DNA of 39,268 nt from a virus (IMGVR_UViG_3300009183_000177:1-39268), one strand, 5' to 3'; counted from the stretch's first letter, positions 14,084 through 22,393 are shown. A program made the numbers and translations. The notes: generated from the letters alone by a model not told the origin.

Positions 14084-14987
14084 ATGAAAGAAGCATTCAT
14101 CACAAAACGTTTCAACGCCGCGTCGCAAAAGCTGATCGTCGTTATCAACGAAATCCTCGCCAACTACGCAATTGCCGGGTATGATATCAGCTTGCGGCAG
14201 TTGTATTATCAACTCGTCTCGCGGAACATCGTTGAGAATACCGAAAAGAGTTACAAGAATATCGGCAAGCTCGTTTCCGACGCCCGCCTTGCTGGCCTGG
14301 TTGATTGGGATATGATCCGCGACCGTGGCCGCGTCACTGTCGGAAATTCGCATTGGGACTCGCCCGCCGACATTGTCCGGAGCGCCGCAAACTCTTTCCG
14401 GATTTGCCGATGGGAAAACCAGAAAAATTACATCGAGGTCATGGTTGAAAAGCAAGCCCTGGAAGGCGTGCTGATTCCGGTTTGCCGCGATCATGACGTT
14501 AGATTCATGGCAAATAAAGGTTACACGTCATCCAGTGCGGCGCGTGACACGTCGATTCGTTTCAATGATGCGATGAGCGCCGGGAAGGAAGTGCATGTCA
14601 TTTACCTTGGCGACCATGACCCGAGCGGAATCGACATGAGCCGCGACGTTGACGACAGGTTGCGCCTGTTTACCTACGGCGTCGGCGTGACAGTCCATCG
14701 AATCGCCTTGAACATGGATCAAGTCAAAACGTTCAATCCCCCCCCCCAATCCGGCGAAAATAACCGATTCCCGCGCTTCCGGATACATCAAGAAATTCGG
14801 CAAAAAGTCATGGGAGTTAGACGCTATCGAGCCGAAAAAGCTCGCTCAACTTTTGATCGACAAAATCAATTCGTTGACCGATCCGAAAAAATGGGGAGCG
14901 TCCGGCAAGATCCAAGAGGCGGGCCGGAAAGAGCTTCACAAGTTCGCCGACAACTACGGCAACGGCAAAGGTAAAAAAGGCAAGTGA
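14084..14987 (+). CDS. TOPRIM topoisomerase VI subunit A-like protein, interrupted by a C10 frameshift
   Basis: The uninterrupted frame shows a phage TopoVIA-like protein. An N-terminal winged-helix region (ISLRQLYYQLVSRNIVENTE) comes first. The TOPRIM domain holds VEKQALEGVL (catalytic Glu) and YLGDHDPSGIDM (Asp-x-Asp). After NPPP the original frame becomes arginine-rich noise and stops at 14974. Skipping one base at the run of ten C (14738-14747) gives GYIKKFGKKSWELDAIEPKK and LAQLLIDKINSLTDP, a normal C-terminus of this family, ending at 14987 in TGATG with the next gene. The intended product is about 300 residues. The break is a sequencing or assembly error, a real mutation, or slippage. 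Confidence 0.8.
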
Positions 14988-15193
14988 TGAAAGCCCTGCC
15001 AGTTTTCCAAAGCCTACGGCCCGAAATCTGCGAGACAAAGCTTGAAGCCGCATTGAGGGAATCAGACATGCCCTGCAAGGTTGTGAGGGATGGCCGCGAA
15101 TCGGTCAAACTCTTGCCAGCAAACGACGGCCTCGACCGTGTCGCGATCAAGCATTTCGTCGCCGGATTCAATGCCGGATACTTCGCTTTCTAG
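14987..15193 (+). CDS. Small hypothetical protein
   Basis: 68 residues from the ATG at 14987 (TGATG overlap with the frameshift-restored upstream gene). It begins MKALPVFQSLRPEICETKLE and ends KHFVAGFNAGYFAF. A mixed alpha/beta composition, no recognised family. Confidence 0.6.
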   Translation: MKALPVFQSLRPEICETKLEAALRESDMPCKVVRDGRESVKLLPANDGLDRVAIKHFVAGFNAGYFAF

Positions 15194-15243
15194 CGCCGTC
15201 CCTTGCAGGCGAATTCTAGCAACCTCATTTTGAAGCAAGCCGA

Positions 15244-15363
15244 ATGAATCCGACAACCGAAAGAAACGTTTTGCTTCTGATGGTGATTGTCCGCTTGCGG
15301 TTGATTCGGCCTCATGAGGTCGAGACGCATTGCGGACAGAAATCGCCATCGGCGACTAGATAA
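15244..15363 (+). CDS. Possible 39-residue protein
   Basis: A short frame, MNPTTERNVLLLMVIVRLRL at the N-terminus, with a hydrophobic, then Arg-rich centre and CGQKSPSATR at the end. It fills most of the 176-base gap between neighbouring same-strand genes and ends 6 bases before the next ATG. No other evidence supports it. Confidence 0.35.
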   Translation: MNPTTERNVLLLMVIVRLRLIRPHEVETHCGQKSPSATR

Positions 15364-15369
15364 ATCTTC

Positions 15370-15609
15370 ATGAACGGCAAGCGAACAATTCCAACGACGC
15401 CGATCCATTCGCTATCGACGGCGGATCGGTTTTGGCTCATGTTCCACGCCATGCCTGACAAGACGGATGACGAGATAATCAACGCGATCAAACGGCTTAC
15501 CTCGCCCGCGTATTTGCCCGCGCCGGACAGGCCGATTTCGCGGACGCACGCGGAAGCCCTCGCCGACCATCAAGACGAGGCCCGGCGTCGCGGCCTGAAA
15601 CTTTCGTAA
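15370..15609 (+). CDS. Small hypothetical protein
   Basis: 79 residues. It has an aromatic LSTADRFWLMFHAMPDKTDD segment and a basic helical C-terminus (HQDEARRRGLKLS). Leader AAATCTTC shows no Shine-Dalgarno. Not recognised. It is the last gene before promoter-like element C. Confidence 0.6.
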   Translation: MNGKRTIPTTPIHSLSTADRFWLMFHAMPDKTDDEIINAIKRLTSPAYLPAPDRPISRTHAEALADHQDEARRRGLKLS

Positions 15610-15611
15610 AC

Positions 15612-15652
15612 TTTTTTCTTTACGGGAAAGAATTTTCTGCAAATCTCCGGCC
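15612..15652 (+). promoter_or_regulatory. Conserved TTTTTCTT promoter-like element, copy C
   Basis: TTTTTCTTTA (15613-15622) begins 40 bases before the ATG at 15653 and is followed by AAGAATTTTCTGCAAA (15628-15643). Copy A has TTTTTCTTTA and AAGAATTT at the same offsets; copy B has TTTTTCTT and CTGCAAA at the same offsets. It should drive only the gene that follows, since a terminator comes right after. Confidence 0.65.
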
Positions 15653-16186
15653 ATGTCCACGACGCAACCAGCCCCCGCCGATTCCACCGTTGAAGTTTTC
15701 CAATTCGTCCGCAAAGGTCACGAATGGCTTGAGCCTTCCGAAATCCGTTCGCTTCTGAAACAGAATCTCGGTTACAATTCCAAGCAAGTGAGCGTGTCCG
15801 CCCGCCACTCGCGCCAATACGTCACGATGACCGTCCGCGACGCGTCCGTTGATCTTGAGCGCGTCCGGCGCTTCCGGAAGAGCCTCGACACCTGGAGCAT
15901 GGCGCAAGACGACGTTGTCAGCGGCCAATCAATCGAGGTCCGCACAACCAGCGAGGTTGACGCGATCCACGCCGCCCCGTTCGTTGACGAGGCCGCGACC
16001 ATCGCTTTCGAGTTGACGCAACCCGGCCAAATCAAGGTTGCGAAAAACGGAAACTTCGTGATCTATCAAGGCTTTGATTTCATCGTGCAACGCGGCAATC
16101 ACGGTCAACCGCATTACGCCGGATCGCGTGACGCTGCCGTCTCGAAATCATCGGTTCAACTCGCGCTCGCCATTGCTCGCGCATGA
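15653..16186 (+). CDS. LPD29-like polyvalent-protein-associated domain protein
   Basis: 177 residues. Residues 25-80 (WLEPSEIRSLLKQNL, QVSVSARHSRQYVTMTV, ERVRRFRKSL) look like the LPD29-type domain found in polyvalent proteins and stand-alone phage proteins: an amphipathic helix, two strands and a basic helix. The C-terminal half is Ala/Val-rich with a GNFVIYQGFDFIVQR segment. Function unknown; such proteins may be injected or counter-defence factors. It has its own promoter-like element and is followed at once by a terminator, so it is probably a monocistronic, strongly expressed gene. Confidence 0.65.
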   Translation: MSTTQPAPADSTVEVFQFVRKGHEWLEPSEIRSLLKQNLGYNSKQVSVSARHSRQYVTMTVRDASVDLERVRRFRKSLDTWSMAQDDVVSGQSIEVRTTSEVDAIHAAPFVDEAATIAFELTQPGQIKVAKNGNFVIYQGFDFIVQRGNHGQPHYAGSRDAAVSKSSVQLALAIARA

Positions 16187-16197
16187 GGTTGAAAATC

Positions 16198-16230
16198 GGT
16201 CTTGCCCGATCTAACTACACGGGCAAGACC
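16198..16230. terminator. Bidirectional terminator between convergent arms
   Basis: GGTCTTGCCCG (16198-16208) pairs perfectly with CGGGCAAGACC (16220-16230) over an 11-nt loop, 11 bp in all. The plus-strand early arm ends at 16186 and the minus-strand late arm at 16233, so it stands exactly between convergent genes. The minus-strand side is followed by GATTTTC; the plus side has no T-run. Confidence 0.8.
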
Positions 16231-16232
16231 AA

Positions 16233-16496
16233 CTAACGGCGCTTTGCCGTTTGTTCCCGCAACCGTTTTTCGCTCGCCGCCTTGGATGCGGCCCGATTCC
16301 ACAAGCGGAAAGTTTCCACAAGCCCGGCGTCGGCGAGGATCGGGACGCACGCGCCGCGCTCGCATCCGAGACGGCGGCAACCCGGCTCGTAAGAATGACA
16401 AGGCTTGTCGCCGCAGTGAGCGCAAGCCGCCGCGTCCCTAGTCAACGTGAGGATGGCCAGTTGCGTTTCGTTGGCGATGTCCGCTGGCCCGATCAT
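16233..16496 (-). CDS. Small Cys-rich protein of the lysis region
   Basis: 87 residues from the ATG at 16496, which overlaps the endolysin stop (ATGA). Residues 24-55 hold seven Cys (CAHCGDKPCHSYEPGCRRLG, then CERGACVP), probably a metal-binding or disulfide knot. The C-terminus is a basic helix (ASKAASEKRLREQTAKRR). The longer open frame was rejected because it would lie inside the endolysin gene. It is the last late gene. Function unknown. Confidence 0.6.
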   Translation of the reverse strand: MIGPADIANETQLAILTLTRDAAACAHCGDKPCHSYEPGCRRLGCERGACVPILADAGLVETFRLWNRAASKAASEKRLREQTAKRR

Positions 16497-17107
16497 ATCG
16501 CGGACAGGATCAAATCCGCTTCCTTGTCGCGCCGGACAAGCAGGCCGTCGAGACTCTGTCCGATCCATAGCCGTTTCATCCTGCGGAATTGACCGGCAAT
16601 TTTCGTCATGTATTCGACGCGGCAAGCGTCCCGTTGCTCTTCCGTGAACGTCTGAAACTCCGCAAGGATTTCGTGAATGATCCGCATTTCACGGCGACGA
16701 TCCCCTTCGATGGATGTCCCGCGATTGTAAACGAGGGAAACCATTGCGCCCAAAACTTCGGGCGGCATGAATTCGACGCCTGGAAAGGCTTTCAGCGTCT
16801 TCCGGATCTCGGTTGGCAACGTGAGTTCCTGGAACACTTTCAACGCCTGCGAGCGGGAAACCTTGATGCCGACGAAACGGGATTGAATGTTTTGCGCGGC
16901 CCGGCCCGTGACGCCGACAGCTTGCCGCAACGTTTGAATCTCAGTGTCCGCCAGCACGCCGCGCCAATGCTCCAAGCCTTCCGGGTCCGCGCCGATGTCA
17001 ACGCCGTATCCGAGAGTAATTCCGGAGCCGCCGCCCGGCCATTTGTAAGGCTGGTCCATTCCTTCCGATTCAAGGATCAAGTCAATTGCAGATTGTGGGA
17101 TGTCCAT
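16493..17107 (-). CDS. Endolysin (phage lysozyme, pesticin/T4-like muramidase)
   Basis: 204 residues. The N-terminus has the muramidase signature: ILESEGMDQPYKWPGGGSGI, then TLGYGVDIG, giving the catalytic Glu and the G-x-G-x-T-x-G-Y-G-x-D pattern of T4- and pesticin-type lysozymes. FMPPEVLGAMVSLVYNRGTS matches the 'ALvSLvyNrG' helix. No signal peptide is seen, so export should depend on a holin. It hydrolyses peptidoglycan at the end of infection. It follows the membrane protein at 17141-17365. Confidence 0.9.
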   Translation of the reverse strand: MDIPQSAIDLILESEGMDQPYKWPGGGSGITLGYGVDIGADPEGLEHWRGVLADTEIQTLRQAVGVTGRAAQNIQSRFVGIKVSRSQALKVFQELTLPTEIRKTLKAFPGVEFMPPEVLGAMVSLVYNRGTSIEGDRRREMRIIHEILAEFQTFTEEQRDACRVEYMTKIAGQFRRMKRLWIGQSLDGLLVRRDKEADLILSAI

Positions 17108-17140
17108 TTTTTACGAGGTTTGATTTTGAGAGAGAGGATT

Positions 17141-17365
17141 TCAACCGTAGCGGCCTTTCCAGACGCATCCGCCCGCGCCGCAACCTCGCGACATGCGCTC
17201 AACGTCATCTTGGAGCTTCGTAATCATGGCGTTTTGCGACTCGATAATCTTATCTTGCGCGTCGATCCGTGACTTAACAAAACTCCACATGATGCCCGCA
17301 AGGGACGCGATGACGCCGCCTAGCGAAATGATGATTCCGAGAACCCAAGCGATAGGAATTTCCAT
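17141..17365 (-). CDS. Small single-pass membrane protein, holin candidate
   Basis: 74 residues from the ATG at 17365. A hydrophobic segment (residues 5-27, AWVLGIIISLGGVIASLAGI) is followed by a coiled-coil-like helix (KSRIDAQDKIIESQNAMITK) and a Cys/Gly tail (RGCGAGGCVWKGRYG). Size, one membrane pass and position between spanin and endolysin fit a class III-like holin or a holin regulator. No family signature. Confidence 0.65.
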   Translation of the reverse strand: MEIPIAWVLGIIISLGGVIASLAGIMWSFVKSRIDAQDKIIESQNAMITKLQDDVERMSRGCGAGGCVWKGRYG

Positions 17366-17373
17366 GGTTTTGA

Positions 17374-17970
17374 CTAGAGAGGTTTGACAGCGGCGAGGAT
17401 GGACGGAAGGAAGCGAATGATTAGAAATGCAATCGCGCAAACAATGGCGGCGATGGTGACAATCCAGAAAGTGTTTTTCACATATTTCCCGAGCGCGGCG
17501 TTTTCCGCCTGCTTCACGACTTGCGTTTTTAGCACCTCGACGCCCTTGTCATGAGTGATCGCCGTCGCCTCTAATTCGGCCAAGACCGATTTTGATTCCT
17601 CCGCTTGCGTGATTGCCACATCGGCGATAGCCGACACTTCCTCGATACTCTTTTCGTGTGTCGAGGTCTTGCCGGACAGGCCATTGACCAGCATCCAAAG
17701 CGCGTCGAATTCGCCCGGCGCAATCCCGCTGTCGAGCTTCCGGAGCCTGTCAACCTCGACCGTCGCGGCCATGACTTCGCGGGTGATCTCTTGCGCTTCC
17801 GTCCGCGCCTCCGCAACGCTCGTTTTGACGCGCACGGCGGACGCTGCCGCCGTCGAGGCCGTCGCCCTGGCACGGATGACAGCGGGCGCGATTGGCTCGA
17901 CAATGACGGCTTTTGGGGCGCAAGCCGACAGCGCGAAAATCAGAGCGGCAAGCAAAGGTTGAAATTTCAT
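17374..17970 (-). CDS. Putative unimolecular spanin (lipoprotein with C-terminal membrane anchor)
   Basis: 198 residues. The N-terminus MKFQPLLAALIFALSACAPK is a lipoprotein signal peptide with lipobox LSAC, so Cys17 should be acylated and the mature end anchored in the outer membrane. Residues 30-155 are helical and coiled-coil-like (ARTEAQEITREVMAATVEVD). Residues 167-190 are a strong transmembrane segment (FWIVTIAAIVCAIAFLIIRF), followed by a short basic end. This is the architecture of phage T1 gp11-type u-spanins, which fuse outer and inner membranes in the last step of lysis. It lies beside holin candidate and endolysin. Confidence 0.75.
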   Translation of the reverse strand: MKFQPLLAALIFALSACAPKAVIVEPIAPAVIRARATASTAAASAVRVKTSVAEARTEAQEITREVMAATVEVDRLRKLDSGIAPGEFDALWMLVNGLSGKTSTHEKSIEEVSAIADVAITQAEESKSVLAELEATAITHDKGVEVLKTQVVKQAENAALGKYVKNTFWIVTIAAIVCAIAFLIIRFLPSILAAVKPL

Positions 17971-17982
17971 GTTTCCGAGAAA

Positions 17983-18798
17983 TCAAGTGTCATACCTTGA
18001 CCCGAGAGACAAGCCGAATCTTCCGAATTGCTTTGTCAAAGCGGTGCGGACGCCAGCGGTGTTGACGAATTGCCCGGTGAAGCCTCGACCGTCAACGGTG
18101 ATCGTGAGGTCGCCTAACATATCGGCAATCAGATAGCCCGGCCATCCGACTTTGTTCACGGTCGAGTATTGCGTGTAATTGACATTCGGAATGTCGATCC
18201 GCCAAGTTGTTGCCGCCGTAGCGACGCACGTTGCACCCGTGAGGCCGTTTTCCAGCATGTCCGCCTGCATTCTCGCCGCGTCTCCCGGCATCGTGTAAGG
18301 GAAGCCGCCTAGCGCCCGCGTCACGCTGTTGATGACAAGTGACATGAACGGATTGTTCCTAACGTCCGCGCCGCTTCCCGCCGTGCTTTCAACCCACATT
18401 TTCCCGGTCTTGACTTTGGAATCCACCGGATACTTGCAGCGTGCCCAATAGATCCAAGCGCCGTCGCCTGTCGCCTCCGGTGAATTCGGCGACTCGATAA
18501 CATCATTGTCCCAAGTGACCAGATCTTCCGAGCGCCAAGCGCGGATTCGGCAATATCCGCCCGGATCTTCCCACCCGTCAACCGCATTGCCATTGAGCAA
18601 TTCGGGCGACACCCATCCGAATTCAAACCATTTTTCGTTTCCGTCATCCACAACCCGGTTGCGGTTTCCGATGTCGAAAGGCAAGCGCGGGTCCGGCTCC
18701 GGAAAGATCATCTTCCCTTGCGTCAAAACATATTCGGCCTCAACGCCGCCGTGAAACACGCGGTCAACGATTGATCCGTTGTGATAGATTGGCGGCAT
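17983..18798 (-). CDS. Tail fibre/receptor-region structural protein
   Basis: 271 residues, aromatic and Asp/Gly-rich (VDRVFHGGVEAEYVL, WFEFGWVSPELLNG, WRIDIPNVNYTQYSTVNKVG), of beta-rich appearance. Last gene of the tail region, separated from the upstream collagen-like protein by one base. It could be the distal fibre or receptor-binding tip. No known domain. Confidence 0.55.
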   Translation of the reverse strand: MPPIYHNGSIVDRVFHGGVEAEYVLTQGKMIFPEPDPRLPFDIGNRNRVVDDGNEKWFEFGWVSPELLNGNAVDGWEDPGGYCRIRAWRSEDLVTWDNDVIESPNSPEATGDGAWIYWARCKYPVDSKVKTGKMWVESTAGSGADVRNNPFMSLVINSVTRALGGFPYTMPGDAARMQADMLENGLTGATCVATAATTWRIDIPNVNYTQYSTVNKVGWPGYLIADMLGDLTITVDGRGFTGQFVNTAGVRTALTKQFGRFGLSLGSRYDT

Positions 18799-18799
18799 G

Positions 18800-19168
18800 T
18801 CAGGCTTTGGGAATCACCCACCATTTCGACGGGTCGTTTTGTTGTTCCACGGTCAAGGCCGCGTATTGCGCCGCCGTGACATGGACGGCAGTTAGGCCCG
18901 CGCCGTCCGCGCCTGGTGCCCCGTCGTTTCCATCGTCGCCCTTGTCGCCCTTGTCGCCTTTCGGGCCGGGAGTCGGAAGGACAATGACAGTCGAGGTTTC
19001 CGGAGTTGGAAAAACAACCTCGACGCTTCCAGTCGCCCCGGTTGCGATGACCTCGACGGAATCGACGGTTGAGATTTGAACGGGAAACGAGCCATCCGGA
19101 ACGACGAATTCAATCGACGCCACGGGCGACGACGGCAAAACGATTTCGGCGACCTCGATACAACTCAC
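18800..19168 (-). CDS. Collagen-like repeat tail protein
   Basis: 122 residues from a GTG that overlaps the previous stop (GTGA). Residues 1-65 are Val/Thr/Ser-rich and beta-like. Residues 67-92 are about eight Gly-X-Y triplets (GPKGDKGDKGDDGNDGAPGA...), a collagen-like triple helix common in phage fibres. The C-terminal 30 residues (LTAVHVTAAQYAALTVEQQN... WWVIPK) resemble the short module that often ends such fibres. It probably trimerises. Confidence 0.75.
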   Translation of the reverse strand: MSCIEVAEIVLPSSPVASIEFVVPDGSFPVQISTVDSVEVIATGATGSVEVVFPTPETSTVIVLPTPGPKGDKGDKGDDGNDGAPGADGAGLTAVHVTAAQYAALTVEQQNDPSKWWVIPKA

Positions 19169-19515
19169 GCGGTTTGTGTGATTGGCGTTTCAACGGTGAT
19201 TTCGCCAGAGACGAACGGCGGCAGTTTCTTCCCGCTTGGATCAATCAGGATCAAATCCCACTTGAGAAGATTTTCAGCAATATCCGCAGTGGTTTCCCAT
19301 GGGATTTCAGGAAGCGTGATAATTCCCGCCGCGTCGTCGGCTTCGATTGCCGGAGCAAGATCAAGCGCAAGTTCGCTGTCGTTATTTTTGCGAGCCTCCG
19401 CTTTTGCCGAATAGCCTGCAAGGGGAACGGCAGCGCCGTTTGCATCCTTGCACAAGATTTGATACGGCCCGAATGTCGTTCCGCGTTTGATTGTCAGGTT
19501 GACGATGTAGCTCAT
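19165..19515 (-). CDS. Tail/baseplate protein, BppU-like domain
   Basis: 116 residues. MSYIVNLTIKRGTTFGPYQI followed by a 'GyxAkAearkn' strand and LLKWDLILIDPSGKKLPPFV matches the beta-sandwich often found at the N-terminus of upper baseplate/tail proteins, where a polynomial 'rG.tf......' motif begins the domain. Probably a small structural adaptor in the fibre region. Confidence 0.6.
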   Translation of the reverse strand: MSYIVNLTIKRGTTFGPYQILCKDANGAAVPLAGYSAKAEARKNNDSELALDLAPAIEADDAAGIITLPEIPWETTADIAENLLKWDLILIDPSGKKLPPFVSGEITVETPITQTA

Positions 19516-19518
19516 AGG

Positions 19519-20145
19519 TCAAATGGTGATTGAGTCGGCAGCGATGAAAAGAGCGTCAACGTCCGCGTCCGACAAGCCAAGCGAGGAAGCAAGCGCGGAA
19601 ACCGTCGCGCCCTTGCGTGCGAGCGATGCGTTGCCGTTCCACGCGGCAGCAATGACCAGCCTGTCAGATTCCGGCATGGCCTCAATCATGGCGTCGATTT
19701 TTTTGGTCAAGCCCATCTTTCCAAGCACGGCCTTTGCACGCCAGTTGAGGATTTCGCGAGGGACACGTTTCGGCGGCGCTTCCCGTTCCCAATACGGGCC
19801 AAGCTCGCCGTTGATGAGCGGTTGCAAGACGGATGCCGGATCGTCGCCGCAAAGATCCGCGACGCGGGCCGCGTGCTCTTCCATGGTATCGCCGGACGCC
19901 GGGCCGAAATCTTCCGGCCCGTAAAGCACAAGCGGATTCACGCACGGCGACAGATAGGCCAGCAAGTAACGCCGGACAGGATCGACATGGACAAGCAGCG
20001 GCAGTTTCGAAAACTCCCGGTCTTGCCGCTCGTATGGCTCGACCTTGCCGCCAGCTGGAACGACACGCGGGCGCGGGAACGGAGAAACGTTAAGCGACAG
20101 CGTGACGGGCTTTGGAAAGCGGACGTATGTTTGTGATGGGATCAT
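19519..20145 (-). CDS. Hypothetical tail-region protein
   Basis: 208 residues. A beta-rich N-terminus (TYVRFPKPVTLSLNVSPFPR) is followed by a helical C-terminus with two repeated helical segments (REILNWRAKAVLGKMGLTKK, VSALASSLGLSDADVDALFI). No family recognised. It lies 4 bases downstream of the large fibre gene and 3 before the next gene. Confidence 0.55.
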   Translation of the reverse strand: MIPSQTYVRFPKPVTLSLNVSPFPRPRVVPAGGKVEPYERQDREFSKLPLLVHVDPVRRYLLAYLSPCVNPLVLYGPEDFGPASGDTMEEHAARVADLCGDDPASVLQPLINGELGPYWEREAPPKRVPREILNWRAKAVLGKMGLTKKIDAMIEAMPESDRLVIAAAWNGNASLARKGATVSALASSLGLSDADVDALFIAADSITI

Positions 20146-20149
20146 TTCG

Positions 20150-22387
20150 TTAGAACGTTGATAGTGCGACTCGCTTCCATGTTCCCGCGTCTTGAACGTA
20201 TAGATAGCCGCCAGAAACGCGCAAGTATGGAGTATCCGCAGTCTGAATCACGGTAGCAACGCCAGTCGTCGTGTTGAGTGATGCCGATTGCGCCGGGTAT
20301 CGGGTTGTCGCCATATTGATTGCAAGCGTCGAATCGTTTGCCGTGTAAGGGTAAATCTTTGTGAGGGTGATTGTCGCGCCAGTTCCGCCAATAGTGTATT
20401 GCGAATAAACCCCATAGAGAGTAGCAAGCGCGGCCCTTACCTTTCCGCCAACGGTTGAGGCGCTGTCGCCACTCACAAGCGCAACGGCAACGGTGTAGGT
20501 GCTTCCGCCGATAATCACCGACGAATTATTGTTTCCGGTGCTAGAAGCCGATCCAACAAGCGTAAGGGTTTCGACTTGAGCGGTTCCCGCAATGGCATTA
20601 ACCGGCGCGGATGTCGCCGGTTTAAGTTCCTCGTCAATCGCAAAGGTTCCGTTTTTGTCTGGAAGCTCAATGATCCTATCGGCGGCGTATGCAATCGGCG
20701 CGTAAATATCGCAACGCTTCCCGCTATCAGAATACAAGGTAAGTAATCCGGAAGAGCCCATTGACGAATTGATTATCAAATGGTTGATCCCTTGATTTTC
20801 TCCCATCGCCTGAAGAAATTCAATAATGAATTGGCCAACCCATGCCGTGCGGTTCACCCAGCTTGTGAGGGTTTCGGCCTGATACCAAGCGTAAGGAACA
20901 TCATCGCCAACCCGGCACCATTGGCCGATGTATGCGGCCTCAACTTGTGGCCCGTATGCAACGTCAAGCGACGATGCGGCGGGCGAGAAATCGCCGCCGC
21001 TTCCCGGCTCGTAATCGGTTTCGGGAACCATTGCCGGCGTCCCCTCGAAATTATCCCAATCCGTGCTGATAGCGTCGTCAACGTCAACCTGGACCTTCCA
21101 ACGATCCGTTGAGTAAAACGCGGATCGAGTCGGATACGCGCCGCCGCCAAAGTAAGTCGGCGATCCGGCGTCAATGCCGGTGAAGAGAGCGACGCCGCTT
21201 GGATCGTAGCCCGTGCCAGCGACCGGAGCGCCTGCCGTGATCGTGATCGACTGCGGAATGTCTGGCGGACCTTGGAACGCGCTACGCGTCATTGCGCCAA
21301 TCAGGGACATTACGGAAGGGAACGGTGGGACGGTTGCGGGAGAGTTGCCGATAACGTCGTCAATGACCGTGCAATCGGTTTGCAAGACCGTCCATGTCGT
21401 TCCGTCGCCGATGTCGTAAAGCTCAATCTCAAGTTTCGCCGTCGCTTGTGAAGCACCGTTGAGAAGCTCAATCATCGCCGCCGTATTCGTGTTGAGCGTC
21501 CCGACGCGGCCTTTGGGAACGACAAGACCAGTTGTGTCGATTGTCGGCATCCAAACGCCGATTGTAGTATCGAAATTGAAAGTGAACAATGGCCACTCTC
21601 CAGACACGACGAGCTGTCCCGGCCCTACGGAAGAAAGCAAATCAAGAGCCGCCTGCAAGGTCGATGCGTCGGCGTCCCATGGAATCCCTAACGTTTGCTC
21701 GCCGTCGATTTCCAGCGTATAGAATCCAGAATAGGGCAAGACCGAAAAACCAAACGAGACAATCGCGCCAACCGATCCGGAACCGGCCCTAACCTCGACA
21801 ATGTCGGCAGCAGCAACCGGGAAATCATCGGTCAATTCCGCATAGGCCGCTGGAAGAGTTTCGAGACGCGCAACGGTGATTTCGCGGGTCGATCCGTCAC
21901 CCTCAACGGCAACGTGAATCTCGACGCCCGAAGTCGGATAGATTGCCGACGCGTCGGCAGTAATCGCCGTGCGAGCGCCCGCCGTGTTGAACACGATCCG
22001 GAAAGCGCCGGTTGTCGCCCTGGTAACGACAACGCCGCCCGCCGCCGTGATCGACGCAAGTGCATTCAGCGCCGTTTGAATCGTCGCCCCGTCCGCGTTG
22101 TAAGCAATCGCCGCCGTGGTGTTCGCTCCATACGTCAAGGTAAACGTTCCACTCGACGCCGCGCCCGCTGGATTCCCGATTGCGATCCGGACGGTTTTCC
22201 CCGTCAAGTCAACTTCCGACCACGGATTAACCGAATTGTTGCCGTTGCTTTTCAGCGGTCGATACGAAACCGGAATCGAATCCCCGAAAACAAAACGCGG
22301 CAAAGTCGCTTGCAGTGTCGAGAGGAAGCTTTGCACAAGCCGACCCTGGTCAAGATCGGCGAAAAGAGAGAGTTCACGGGTTGCCAT
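20150..22387 (-). CDS. Large tail/fibre protein with repeated beta domains
   Basis: 745 residues. Two homologous segments share the form 'G-x-[FY]-[TL]-L...I-x-[YW]-[DN]-A-D-[AG]-[AS]-T-[IL]-Q-[TA]-A-L': about 80-135 (SGTFTLTYG..., YNADGATIQTALNALASI) and about 220-272 (SGFYTLEIDG..., WDADASTLQAALDLLSSV). A looser third copy near 610-690 is GGKVRAALATLYGV. A later segment has a fibre-like ELPDKNGTFAIDEE. These are likely beta-sandwich modules of a tail fibre or baseplate protein. It is preceded by a TTGACAA-type element. Confidence 0.7.
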   Translation of the reverse strand: MATRELSLFADLDQGRLVQSFLSTLQATLPRFVFGDSIPVSYRPLKSNGNNSVNPWSEVDLTGKTVRIAIGNPAGAASSGTFTLTYGANTTAAIAYNADGATIQTALNALASITAAGGVVVTRATTGAFRIVFNTAGARTAITADASAIYPTSGVEIHVAVEGDGSTREITVARLETLPAAYAELTDDFPVAAADIVEVRAGSGSVGAIVSFGFSVLPYSGFYTLEIDGEQTLGIPWDADASTLQAALDLLSSVGPGQLVVSGEWPLFTFNFDTTIGVWMPTIDTTGLVVPKGRVGTLNTNTAAMIELLNGASQATAKLEIELYDIGDGTTWTVLQTDCTVIDDVIGNSPATVPPFPSVMSLIGAMTRSAFQGPPDIPQSITITAGAPVAGTGYDPSGVALFTGIDAGSPTYFGGGAYPTRSAFYSTDRWKVQVDVDDAISTDWDNFEGTPAMVPETDYEPGSGGDFSPAASSLDVAYGPQVEAAYIGQWCRVGDDVPYAWYQAETLTSWVNRTAWVGQFIIEFLQAMGENQGINHLIINSSMGSSGLLTLYSDSGKRCDIYAPIAYAADRIIELPDKNGTFAIDEELKPATSAPVNAIAGTAQVETLTLVGSASSTGNNNSSVIIGGSTYTVAVALVSGDSASTVGGKVRAALATLYGVYSQYTIGGTGATITLTKIYPYTANDSTLAINMATTRYPAQSASLNTTTGVATVIQTADTPYLRVSGGYLYVQDAGTWKRVALSTF

Positions 22388-22393
22388 AATTTT

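Noticed and set aside
623-16186. Integrase, CI/Cro-type repressor or DNA polymerase
   Set aside because: Looked for the Arg...His-x-x-Arg...Tyr integrase pattern, serine recombinase, S24 repressor and polymerase motifs in all large frames; none found. Small HTH proteins alone do not prove lysogeny.
17983-18798. Diversity-generating retroelement target (Mtd-like protein)
   Set aside because: No reverse transcriptase, no template repeat and no clear C-type lectin motif were seen.
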